A DNA stretch of 64,000 nt. Source: Ichthyophis bannanicus (Eukaryota; Chordata; Amphibia; Gymnophiona; Ichthyophiidae). The position numbers and the translations under genes were made by a program. Each line of letters begins with the position of its first letter. Within the stretch, counting starts at the first letter, position 1. Where the stretch lies: contig CM066037.1 in assembly GCA_033557465.1 (NCBI GenBank), positions 515,026,686-515,090,685 on the forward strand, read 5' to 3'. The notes beneath the pieces are model-generated. The model did no database searches, was not told the origin of the DNA, and was given only the letters and a program-made list of their open reading frames with translations. Of this stretch, positions 53,765-63,145 are shown in pieces.

Positions 53765-56700
53765 TTAGTTCAGGTTGAATTGTGATTGGAAAATGTGCGT
53801 TTTGAGTTTCTTTCTGAAGTCTAGAAGGTCATTGCTAGCTCGTAGTTCTGGTGGGAGTTGGTTCCACAGTGTTGGCGCCGCATATGAGAAAGCCCTGTGG
53901 CTGGTGTTAGCTTTGGCAGATCTTATATCTGTTGGAGTGTGAAGGATGTTGGAATTGTGGGTTCTTCTGTTTCGGGTAGGAGGTTGCAATCTTACTAGGT
54001 TGTTGAGGAAGGAAGGTGCTAAGTTGTGGATGAGTTTGAAGGTGGTTGTTAGTATTTTGTATTTTGTGCGAGCTGTTATGGGTAGCCAGTGTAATTGAAT
54101 TAGTACTGGTGTGATGTGGTCACTTAGATTTTTCTTCATTATGACCCTGGCAGCTACATTTTGTGCCATTTGTAATATGTTTAGGGTTTTTTTAGGTAAA
54201 CCTTGTAGGATGGCATTGCAGTAGTCAAAATGTGGCATGATGGGTGCTTGGGCCACTGTTCTGAAGTCTTGGGGATCAATAATATTCCGAATGGGTTGGA
54301 GCACTCTACGCTTGTGGAAAACTGCTCTGTTGGTCTTTCGGAGGTGTTTTTCCATCTTTAGGTCACAGTCAAATGTGACTCCTAGATACTTTATTTCTTT
54401 TTTTGTTTGGTAAGTGTTGTTACATAGTGTTATTGATGTGGGAGGGTCAAAATTCGGTTCTTTGGAGATATACATTACTTCGGGTTTTTTTGTGATTAAT
54501 TGACATACTACTTTGTTGTAACCAGTCTTGCATCTCTCCGATACATGTCTCCAGTGGGTTGTAGTCTGGGTTTTTAGTGTCTAGTTGTGTGTATAGCATG
54601 ATATCATCGGCATAGATGTGGTAATTAATTTCGTGCCGTGAGAAAATTTTGCATAGTGGCTGCATATATATGTTAAACAGAAGTGCTGAGAGAGCAGAGC
54701 CTTGGGGGATTCCCTGTGTTTGTGAGAAAGATTCTGCTTTTTCTCCGTTGAATTGAACCTGTTGTGTTCGATTTGAGATGTAGGATGAGAACCATTTTAG
54801 TGGGGTTCCTGTTATTCCTATTGATTTTATCCTATTTATGAGGGTCCCATGATTAACTGTATCAAAGGCAGCTGAGATGTCAATGAATACAAGAATGTAC
54901 ATTTTCTTTTTGTTTTCAAGGCCCTTTAGGAGGTTGTTAAGTAGAACTAGTAACAGGGTTTCAACTCCATGATGTTGCCTGAAGCCATATTGCTGGTCAT
55001 CAAGAGGAGCACTGTCAGTCAGATGGTCTTGGAGTTGTAGAAGGACCGTTTTTTCTATGATCTTTGCCAGGAATGAGATACTTGATATGGGACGGTAGGA
55101 GGCTGGGTCTTCTCCGTTGAGTGTAGTGTTTTTTAGGATCGGTCTAATGACTGATTTCTTTAGTTCTGAGGGCATGATTCCTTGTTGTAGGGATAGGTTA
55201 ACTATGTGTGCTATGTGAGGTGCTATGTCTTGTTTCACTGCCTTGATCCAGGATGCAGGACAGGGATCTAGTGGGGAGGTGGTGCTTTTCAGGCTTGTGA
55301 CAATGGCTGTGATTTGCTTGGTTCCTATTTTGTGGAAGTGCTCCCATAACTGGTTTTGCGTTCTGTTGTTCTCACTTCTGATTTGTGGTGTTGGTGGGGG
55401 GGGTGGAGGACCAGGGCCTGTCAGTTTGGTCGCGTAGTGGTTTGCCAGTGTTTGGACCTTGATGGATTTGTTGAGGTTGGCATTTTGGTCGGTTTTGGTT
55501 AGTGATTTGACTAGTTCAAATAACTCTCGTGGGCGATTGATTGCCTTGTTTAGGATGTTGGTGTGATGTAATTTTTTTGCATTGTTCACGTCGTCTTTGT
55601 ATTTTGCGAGATGGGCCATGTATTTAGTTTTGAGATCGGAGGATTTGGTTTGTCTCCATTTTCTCTCTATTTTACGGAGCTCCCTTTTTGATTTTATTAG
55701 AGTTCCTGTGTACCAGGGTTCCGAGTTGATCTTATGTGGGTTTGATGTGTGTTTCAGAGTTGGGTTAGATGTATTTTGGATGTGTGTGTTCCATCTGTTA
55801 GTTAGTTCGTCTAGGTCTGTGGAATCTAGGTTTATGTGGGATGCAATGGTGCTTATGAGGTGTTCCTCGTTGAGTTTGCTGAATTTCCTAATGGGGTTGG
55901 TCATTCTCATCTCCTTTGAGTTTTTGGGTTGGCACTGTAGTTTAAGTTTACAGTTGATTTGGTGGTGGTCTGACCATGGTACTTGAGTTATGTTTATTAT
56001 AGGTGGTTCATTGCTTTGTTGTGGATTTCTGGGTATGAAATCATATCTAGGATGTTTCCTCTATCGTGTGTGGGGTTGCTTATTATTTGTTGGAAACCCA
56101 ATTGGTCGATGGCTTCATAGAAGGAGTCCGTGTGGGACGGAGGAATTGATGCTAGGTTCAAATCTCCGAGGATGATCTGGAATTTTTTGCTTTGTGTGGA
56201 TGTGATGGTTTCTAGTGCTGTGGCTAGTGTTTCGTGCTGTGGTGAGGGAGGTTGATAGATTAGGCAGATGGATAATGCCATGCTCTCGACTTTAAGTAGG
56301 TCAAGATCTGGATTTGTGACCGTAGATGTGGTTGTGAGTTGAAGGCTGGTTTTGGCTGCTATAAGGACTCCGCCTCCTCTTCTGTTGATGCGTGGGCAGT
56401 TGTATAGTTGGTATCCGGGCTTCTGTATTTGGTTCATTGTTGCAGAGTCTGAGTCAGTGAGCCATGTTTCTGTTATGCATAGGATATCTGGTTGTTCGTC
56501 AGTTAGAATGTTGTGGATAATATGCGTTTTATTCCTTATTGACCTAGCATTAATAAGGATAATGTTACATGTGTGATGTTCTTGGTGTGTGGTTCGTGTG
56601 AGTTGTATTTGAGATCCAATAGTGTTCTTTGCTTTGGTTTTAGGGTGTTTTTGAGATTTGTTCCCTTTGATATGGGTGTGTCGTTGGGGTAATTTACTTG

Positions 56701-56882
56701 GTGTTTGTGTGGTGGTGATAGGATTTAAGTTGTATTGATGCAGGATGGGTAATGGAGGGGGGGTGGAGAAGGTAGAATGGTGTATATAGTAGAGGAATGC
56801 AGTATTGTGAGTGTGAGATGGTTCTATATGAAGATGTTAGTATACACATGCACAAAATCAGGAAGGTGTGAGCAGGTTCCAT
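53765..56882 (-). pseudogene. L2-like copy D ORF2: endonuclease and reverse transcriptase, nearly intact
   Basis: Starts with ATG at 56,882, a few bases after a TAA of an upstream frame, and has a hydrophobic leader (T-F-L-I-L-C-M-C-I-L-T-S-S) that leaves frame at 56,694. The endonuclease reads I-I-L-I-N-A-R-S-I-R-N-K, C-I-T-E-T-W-L, R-R-G-G-G-V, L-I-Y-Q-P-P and L-G-D-L-N-L (to 55,997), then V-P-W-S-D-H-H. 55,910-54,447 is open for 487 codons with [28 protein letters not shown] and catalytic Y-A-D-D-I-M-L-Y. One base gained near 54,490 shifts into 54,475-53,765, with L-G-V-T-F-D, H-W-L-P-I and T-L-W-N-Q-L-P. All catalytic motifs are kept. The closest thing to an active element here. Confidence 0.83.
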
Positions 56883-57719
56883 TTTATGTCTGCCAGAAAT
56901 ACTTGGATTTTGGATTCGAGTGGCGCAGTGTGGGGTGAAGTCAAGGCAGCTGGCCTAGAGATGAGTTAGTGTAGGCCGGCAAGATAGTTGTTGGGTACCA
57001 ACAGTCTAGCAGGGATAGATGGGTTGGGGTACAGCGTTTCTTATTACTTTAACAAAATAGGGATACAGTCCTAACGTTCCTTATCACTCAGTATAAACAG
57101 ATACAGTATTGTGCGATACAGTCCTATCGTTACCTATCATTCAGTATAAACAGATACAGTATTGTGCGATACAGTCTTAAGGTTATTGTAAGAAGGTTAT
57201 TGGGTTACTGCATTGAAATGTAACAACTTGCTGGTTAGAGATACTTTGTTTCATTTAGCTCTAAATAAACAGTAGTAGCCTTTAGAGTTGGTAGGGGTTT
57301 ACAATGTAACAGCTGGCTTGAGGAGAACAGGGCTTGTGACAGTGGGGAGTTTACACATTATATATACAGAGGTATGTTGGCTCCTACTTGGGGGGGGGGG
57401 GGGTTAGGCCAGGGTTGCACAGTGGTCTTTTGCATCAGGAGGTAGATAAGTCCAGTAATTGTTTACCTGGGTGATATCGTTGTAGTTGAAAGCTCTTGAT
57501 GTCGAATTTTGGTCCAGCTATGGGAATCTCGTGGAGCGTGGTGGTCGGGACCGGCGAGCCCAGACCCGGCCTGGGGAGCTCAAGCCGTCAGTCATTTGAT
57601 TGTTGCACTTTCGTTTTCTGTCCGTTATCGGAGTTTTGGTCATGTGAGCAGGCTTCTTGATACTTGCAGCCTTGTTGCGGTTGAGTGGATGATGTTTCAG
57701 CTGCGCCTAATCTCCACCG

Positions 57720-57792
57720 CCTAAGGGCCACCGCCAAACGGCCCTCTGGCGAGGCCCTCAGGTGCGGGCCCGCAAGGCGCGGGCGCGCCCTG
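57720..57792 (-). promoter_or_regulatory. Conserved GC-rich 5'-UTR stem-loop of L2-like elements
   Basis: On minus CGCCAGAGGGCCGTTTGGCG at ~57,732-57,751 is nearly self-complementary, followed by GTGGCCCTTAGG. The same sense-strand structure stands in copy C (plus, ~34,949) and in the copy at 14,703-17,465 (CGCCAAATGATCCTTTGGCG). Conserved pairing despite base changes suggests a functional RNA or promoter element, which is inference. Confidence 0.6.
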
Positions 57793-59528
57793 TAGGGACG
57801 CCGCTTTTATGCGGTTCTGCCTGCGTGCGTGTGAGCCTCCCACTGCCCGGATTGGGCAGGAGTGTGTGGAGGGAGGGCTCCCACTGCCCGGATTGGGCAG
57901 GAGTGTGTGGAGGGAGGGCTCCCACTGCCCGGATTGGGCAGGAGTGTGTGGAGGGAGAGCTCCCACTGCCCGGATTGGGCAGGAGTGTGTGGAGGGAGGG
58001 CTCCCACTGCCCGGATTGGGCAGGAGTGTGTGGAGGGAGGGCTCCCACTGCCCGGATTGGGCAGGAGTGTGTGGAGGGAGAGCTCCCACTGCCCGGATTG
58101 GGCAGGAGTGTGTGGAGGGAGGGCTCCCACTGCCCGGATTGGGCAGGAGTGTGTGGAGGGAGGGCTCCCACTGCCCGGATTGGGCAGGAGTGTGTGGAGG
58201 GAGGGCTCCCACTGCCCGGATTGGGCAGGAGTGTGTGGAGGGAGGGCTCCCACTGCCCGGATTGGGCAGGAGTGTGTGGAGGGAGGGCTCCCACTGCCCG
58301 GATTGGGCAGGAGTGTGTGGAGGGAGGGCTCCCACTGCCCGGATAGGGCAGGAGTGTGTGGAGGGAGGGCTCCCACTGCCCGGATAGGGCATGAGTGTGT
58401 GGAGGGAAGGCTCCCACTGCCCGGATAGGGCAGGAGTGTGTGGAGGGAGGGCTCCCACTGCCTGGATAGTGCAGGAGTGTGTGGGGGAAAGGCTCCCACT
58501 GCCCGGATAGGGCAGGAGCTTCACCAGGGCGGTTGGAGGGCTAGCGATGCTCAGCGGCTCCCACGAAGTAGGGACGCCGCTTTTATGCGGTTCTGCCTGC
58601 GTGCGTGTGAGCCTCCCACTGCCCGGATTGGGCAGGAGTGTGTGGAGGGAGGGCTCCCACTGCCCGGATTGGGCAGGAGTGTGTGGAGGGAGGGCTCCCA
58701 CTGCCCGGATTGGGCAGGAGTGTGTGGAGGGAGGGCTCCCACTGCCCGGATTGGGCAGGAGTGTGTGGAGGGAGGGCTCCCACTGCCCGGATTGGGCAGG
58801 AGTGTGTGGAGGGAGGGCTCCCACTGCCTGGATTGGGCAGGAGTGTGTGGAGGGAGGGCTCCCACTGCCCGGATAGGGCAGGAGTGTGTGGAGGGAGGGC
58901 TCCCACTGCCCGGATAGGGCAGGAGTGTGTGGAGGGAAGGCTCCCACTGCCCAGATAGGGCAGGAGTGTGTGGAGGGAGGGCTCCCACTGCCCGGATAGG
59001 GCAGGAGTGTGTGGGGGAAAGGCTCCCACTGCCCGGATAGGGTAGGAGCTTCACCAGGGCGGTTGGAGGGCTAGCGATGCTCAGCGGCTCCCACGAAGTA
59101 GGGACGCCGCTTTTATGCGGTTCTGCCTGCGTGCGTGTGAGCCTCCCACTGCCCGGATTGGACAGGAGTGTGTGGAGGGAGGGCTCCCACTGCCCGGATT
59201 GGGCAGGAGTGTGTGGAGGGAGGGCTCCCACTGCCCGGATTGGGCAGGAGTGTGTGGAGGGAGGGCTCCCACTGCCCGGATTGGGCAGGAGTGTGTGGAG
59301 GGAGGGCTCCCACTGCCCGGATTGGGCAGGAGTGTGTGGAGGGAGGGCTCCCACTGCCCGGATAGGGCAGGAGTGTGTGGAGGGAAGGCTCCCACTGCCC
59401 GGATAGGGCAGGAGTGTGTGGAGGGAGGGCTCCCACTGCCCGGATAGGGCAGGAGTGTGTGGGGGAAAGGCTCCCACTGCCCGGATAGGGCAGGAGCTTC
59501 ACCAGGGCGGTTGGAGGGCTAGCGATGC
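57793..59528 (-). repeat. 41-bp tandem repeat array, 37 monomers in three superunits
   Basis: Monomer (plus) TCCCACTGCCCGGATTGGGC followed by AGGAGTGTGTGGAGGGAGGGC, 41 bp. Superunits begin TAGGGACGCCGC at 57,793, 58,569 and 59,099 and contain 17, 11 and 9 monomers. Lengths differ by exact multiples of 41 (776 and 530 bp differ by 6 x 41). Each ends with CTTCACCAGGGCGGTTGGAG and GCTAGCGATGCTC. In the sense (minus) strand most monomers carry CCAAT (CCCAATCC), while those nearest the 5' side of each superunit have CCTATCC instead. The long ORFs across it repeat every 41 residues and are not genes. Confidence 0.92.
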
Positions 59529-60058
59529 TCCTTACAGGCGCCCTCGACTCCCATAGCTTTGGCCCCTCTCTTCCCCACCTGCCGGGGCCTGGATTTGGTG
59601 GCAGGGACCCCCTGCACCTGGCCCCGGTCCCGTGGAGAATCCCTGGGCCTGATTGCCAAGTCAGTGCTGCTTATTCCACCTTTGACCCAGCAGGACGTAC
59701 AGGGCCGTGACCTGAATTGGCCCTGTACGTCCTGCCGATCTTGCCCCCCCCCTCCCCCTGCTGGCTCTCCCCATCCTGCTGCTCAGGACGTACGGGGATA
59801 GCCAGAGGGGGAATCGGGTCCAGACAGATTGTGTGGCTCCACGTCCATCGGGACATGCAGCTTCGCAACCTGCGTCCCAGAATCAGGCCCATTATGTCCA
59901 TTATTGAGTGTCTCTTACCCTTGAGCAAGTCCTAAGCATCTGACGAAGGCTCTTTGCCAAAACACAGTCATGTAGGGTAGAACTTATTGACACTCCACTA
60001 AAGCCTCTATTTAGACTTTCATGGTGTGGTTTGTCACTTCGCTCCTTATACTCTCTGC

Positions 60059-60073
60059 CACACATGAAAATCT
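60059..60073 (+). repeat. 15-bp flanking direct repeat, right
   Basis: CACACATGAAAATCT, identical to 48,877-48,891. It directly abuts the outer end of the palindrome's right arm (CTCTCTGC at 60,051-60,058). Confidence 0.65.
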
Positions 60074-60356
60074 GTACTAAATGTGCTTGTTTATTAAATG
60101 ATGTCCGTGGAGGGTGTATAAATGTAGCAGAAATCCAGAGTAACAAATCTTTTTTTGAAAGCGATTTGGGACTAGGTCATAGCAAATAAGCTGTAGATAA
60201 GTCCAGAAATTCTAGACTTGTTCAGAGCAAATGGCAGTCTCCATCCATTGAAGAGTGAGATGTGTCTTTATAAAATAGCTTCAAGATATTCTCTTACTTG
60301 ATCTCCCAACCAAGGTGACCTGTTACAAAATTACCCTCCACGTGCTCAAGTCTTTG
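60074..60356. other. No recognised feature
   Basis: Non-repetitive AT-rich sequence. No ORF or element end recognised. Confidence 0.35.
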
Positions 60357-60593
60357 GACCCTTTTTACTAAAACGTAGCGCATGCTATCTGCTGTATAGC
60401 CCATTTTATTCCAATGGGCCGTGTGGCAGATAGCGCACACTAAGGGGCTTGTTTACAAAGCCGCGGTAGCGGTTTGCGATCGTAATCGGAGCCGCGGCCC
60501 CATTGATTTCAATGGGGCCGCGGCTGCGATCGCGATCGCGAACCACTACCGCGGCTTTGTAAACAAGCCCCTAAGCATTAATTAAAGAGGCCC
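60357..60593. mobile_element. MITE (outer), interrupted by a second MITE
   Basis: Edges GGACCCTTTTTACTAAAACG and the inverted GGGCCTCTTTAATTAATGC form imperfect terminal inverted repeats, and the inner arms GCATGCTATCTGC and GCAGATAGCGCAC pair well. The copy is interrupted at TAA by the inner MITE (60,444-60,571). Without it the element is about 106 bp. Superfamily not determined. Confidence 0.65.
60444..60571. mobile_element. Harbinger-like MITE (inner), 128 bp palindrome
   Basis: Terminal repeats GGGGCTTGTTTACAAAGCC run almost the whole length: the element is nearly one perfect palindrome centred on ATTGATTTCAAT. It is flanked by TAA at 60,441-60,443 and 60,572-60,574, the 3-bp TWA duplication of PIF/Harbinger elements. 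GC-rich core with GATCGCGATCGCG. Confidence 0.8.
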
Positions 60594-61498
60594 TCTGAGC
60601 ACCTCATTTTTTTCTGTGACTTTTTCTTCCAACCATCTGCAGAGTCATTTTCCTGGCCTGTAATTTATCTCCTGCGTAGGAAGCTCGTGTTCAGAGGCAA
60701 GTTGAAGTTAGAACCCTTGCAATCAGCAGGTGTAATCAAAAAGTTGAACCCTCAGGAATATGCGTGCGGTTGAAGGAAAATTTCTGTATGTCAATTGGCA
60801 TTTAGGCCTGCGCACATTAAAATAAAATGAAATACCAATCAATAATGGTAATTAAACATTCAGAGAAAACTGTCTCTTCTTTCTTCCAGTCTCCTCATAA
60901 ATATAGACAGTATTTCTAATATAAAATGTGAGAACCAGAATTTGGTGTAGGCTGCTTTTGGCCTATGAGTATTAAAATATGGTAGTGCTTGTCTGTTCCA
61001 TCGCTGAGGCATCTCCAGTCTACTTATGTACTTAACTACAGATGATTAATTGTCTACATATGCTGTATGTTATGACAGCTGGACAAATGACTCACTGGAT
61101 GCTTCATTTTAATATTTTCAATAGACTGTCACAGAAAACACATTAGATGTGATAACACATTATTTTAATTGCCCATATAGAAAAGTGGTGTTCAATAACA
61201 GTGTGCAGGTACCCTGTGATTTTTCAATGGGAATGCTACTGCACTGTCATTGTTAAGCCTGCAAAGAGAGAAACCTTCCTGTGCTTGAGATGAGCCATAG
61301 CAGCAGGGGGTCGGACAAATGCACAATAAAATAAAGGAAGAAGACAGCGCATCGCGGGCTCCTGACGACTCCATTGCACATTATGTCAGATCCCGGCTGC
61401 TGCTCGTGAAAGGTAACAAGGTTCAACGTGGGTATTCTGAAAAAGACGTGACAGTTTTACAAGCACGTCGTATTGTGCATTGCGCAGCATCCAGGCAT
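60594..61498. other. No recognised feature
   Basis: No coding signal or repeat recognised. Short ORFs only. Confidence 0.35.
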
Positions 61499-61566
61499 AT
61501 AGAAACATAGAAATATGATGACAGAAAAAGACCACATGGCCTATCTAGTCTGTCCTTCCATATCAG
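61499..61566 (-). mobile_element. CR1 LINE 3' end fragment
   Basis: TATAGAAACATAGAAATATG and then CCACATGGCCTATCTAGTC on plus, the same inverted 3' end as CR1 copy B at 17,880-17,945. Only ~68 bp remain. Confidence 0.85.
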
Positions 61567-61638
61567 CAGGGGGATGGAAGGAGCAAGGATATTAGCCGTT
61601 AGGAAACAGCATTTGCACTCCGGAAGAGAAAGAGGCTC

Positions 61639-61727
61639 TTCATGAAAGCATAATTTCTCCAATTTCATCTCCTTGCCTACGTTTCGTAGGCAAGGAGATG
61701 AAATTGGAGAAATTATGCTTTCGTGAA
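61639..61727. repeat. 89-bp near-perfect palindrome
   Basis: Arms 61,639-61,680 and 61,686-61,727 (42 bp each) are reverse complements with a single mismatch (TTCATGAAAGC against TTCGTGAA) and a 5-base loop GTTTC. Such high symmetry outside a TIR element points to a recent inverted duplication by template switching, or a structured RNA. Confidence 0.85.
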
Positions 61728-63049
61728 GCAGAGTGGAGCAGAGTGAGGCCTACTTGGCATCAAGTTACTGGCAAAACACGGGCGATAGAAGCCTTGTGCC
61801 AAACAACTCAGATTAACTGCTTGTTTTCAGGTTACATTCTCTCAGATTTGCACAATGGGCATGTTCATGTGTATTGACCGAGCAGCAAATAGTTTCTGTT
61901 TCACCGAACCTGAAATGAAAGACAGAGAATGCACTAAAGTACTCTGCGAGTCTTTCATTCAAAAGAAGGCAGGAAGAAAATGGCAGGTATTAACATATCC
62001 CAGCAGGGTTTAGCAAGTATTGAAGAAAGTTATAACATGGGTAGTACATTAGCCTTGCAGCCTACCCTACAGGAGCCTTGTGTCATGCTACCGGAAAAGT
62101 GGTAACTGTTGGCGTCAGTCTTATTCTGCATGTTCTTAGCACATTTCTACATTAATCTCCTCGAGCCCTGAGGTCCGGGGACTGTTTCTGGTAACTTTAC
62201 TGTGGGTATATAAAAACAGTTTGTGCTTTGGGTTGTCCCAGTTACTACTTTGCTTATGTCAGGACCCATTTAAAGTTGGGTTTTATTCTTATACCACTTT
62301 TGTTTTGTGAGTGAATTTTAATTGTAATTCTGGGAAGGGAAGGAGTAGTGATTTCAAGAGAATTTGAACTAGCTAACCCTTTACGAATTCAAGGGAAGTA
62401 CTTTAAGAGGGCAGTTTTATGTGTCATCTAGATTTCCATGCATGCCCATATATTTCACACCTATATTATAGAGTGAAGTACACATACATATAAATATATA
62501 TAGATACACATACTTCATAAAATGAGAGCGTAAGTGCTAGAAAATGTGGGTAAATTTCAGACGTGAGCTCTTACGCCAGCCCTGTGACTGGTGTAAATGC
62601 CAAACACCTACATTTTCCAAGAATGCGCGTACATTATATTATTTTATAATTTACATGTGATTTGCACTCCGCCCAAACTCTGCCCTTGTACATGCTCACA
62701 AGGCAAGTATGCGCGATTGATCCAATGCGTGTAGTTACGGAACAGTGAGCGCCTAAAGTACATGTATAAGTGCCCTTTGACTCATGTGAACCATTAAAAT
62801 ACCATGGCATGTGCATTTATGCGGCTCCTTATAATAATACCCTACAAATGATCCTTTGCTGCAAGAGTACACTACTCGTACATACTAATAGTAACATATA
62901 TGGAGATCGTAACAAGCAAAGCAATGCCAGAATTCCCCGTGCTCTCTCTGCCCCAATCCGTTACCACCCCAACATGTAATTCACAGTTAGCATGGGAAAT
63001 CAGCCCATGCTGCCATGACCCCATGCTAGCATATCTGAAGTAGAGGAAG
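61728..63049. other. No gene; possible old repeat at 62,400-62,800
   Basis: 62,400-62,800 (ACTTTAAGAGGGCAGTTTTA ... TATGCGGCTCCTTATAATAA) resembles the style of 10,880-11,180 (GCGACTTTATAAGAAGGCTC, CTTATAAAATAGC), possibly one decayed MITE family. A TATA/ATAC-rich run lies at 62,480-62,520. Confidence 0.35.
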
Positions 63050-63145
63050 GGACTGTAGAGCTTAATAGTTCTTATGGATGGGCTGCCTGGATAATTCGTA
63101 TGGTCTTTATCGGCCATCATTTTCTTTGTATCTATGTAAGTTTCT
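63050..63145 (+). mobile_element. CR1 LINE 3' end fragment
   Basis: GGATGGGCTGCCTGGATAAT and GGTCTTTATCGGCCATCATT then TTTGTATCTATGTAAG correspond to a CR1 3' terminus (GACTGGATGG...TCTTTATCTGCCGTCAT...TATGTTTCTATG type). A different subfamily from 2,745-2,890. Confidence 0.7.

Larger units (their letters stand above)
53507..59528 (-). mobile_element. L2-like LINE copy D, 6.0 kb, with 41-bp tandem array 5' UTR
   Basis: The 3' tail (ATTTATTTATTTATTT on plus) starts at 53,507 and the 5' end is at 59,528. The 5-bp target duplication TCCTT is at 53,502-53,506 and 59,529-59,533, and the right arm of the palindrome is continuous once the element is removed. Order on minus: 5' UTR with 37 tandem monomers (59,528-57,793), GC-rich leader with stem-loop (~57,790-57,720), unassigned leader, ORF2 (56,882-53,765), 3' UTR. 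Intact-looking ends and few ORF breaks suggest a recent insertion. Confidence 0.85.
48892..60058. mobile_element. Palindromic foldback element, ~1.5 kb without nested LINEs
   Basis: The left arm is 48,929-49,105 plus 52,742-53,375; the right arm is 53,384-53,506 plus 59,529-60,058. Read inverted, the arms align block by block: AGTATAAGGAACGAGGTGAC (48,934) with the complement of 60,033-60,055; GCTCAAGGGTAAGAGACA (49,053) with 59,908-59,927; GGATGGGGAGAGCC (52,809) with 59,763-59,776; GAATAAGCAGCACC (52,963) with 59,667-59,680; and GGGGCACGCTGGGCC (53,156) with the complement near 53,476. The centre is a hairpin at 53,324-53,435. I do not recognise the family and see no transposase. The arms have clearly diverged. 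Confidence 0.7.

Noticed and set aside
57721..59502. Long ORFs on both strands (up to 408 codons) with 41-residue repeats
   Set aside because: They arise because the 41-bp monomer has no stop in most frames; three monomers give a 41-residue repeat. The array is a LINE 5' UTR.
57838..59510. Regular short repeats resembling a CRISPR array
   Set aside because: Monomers are directly adjacent with no unique spacers, and this is vertebrate DNA.
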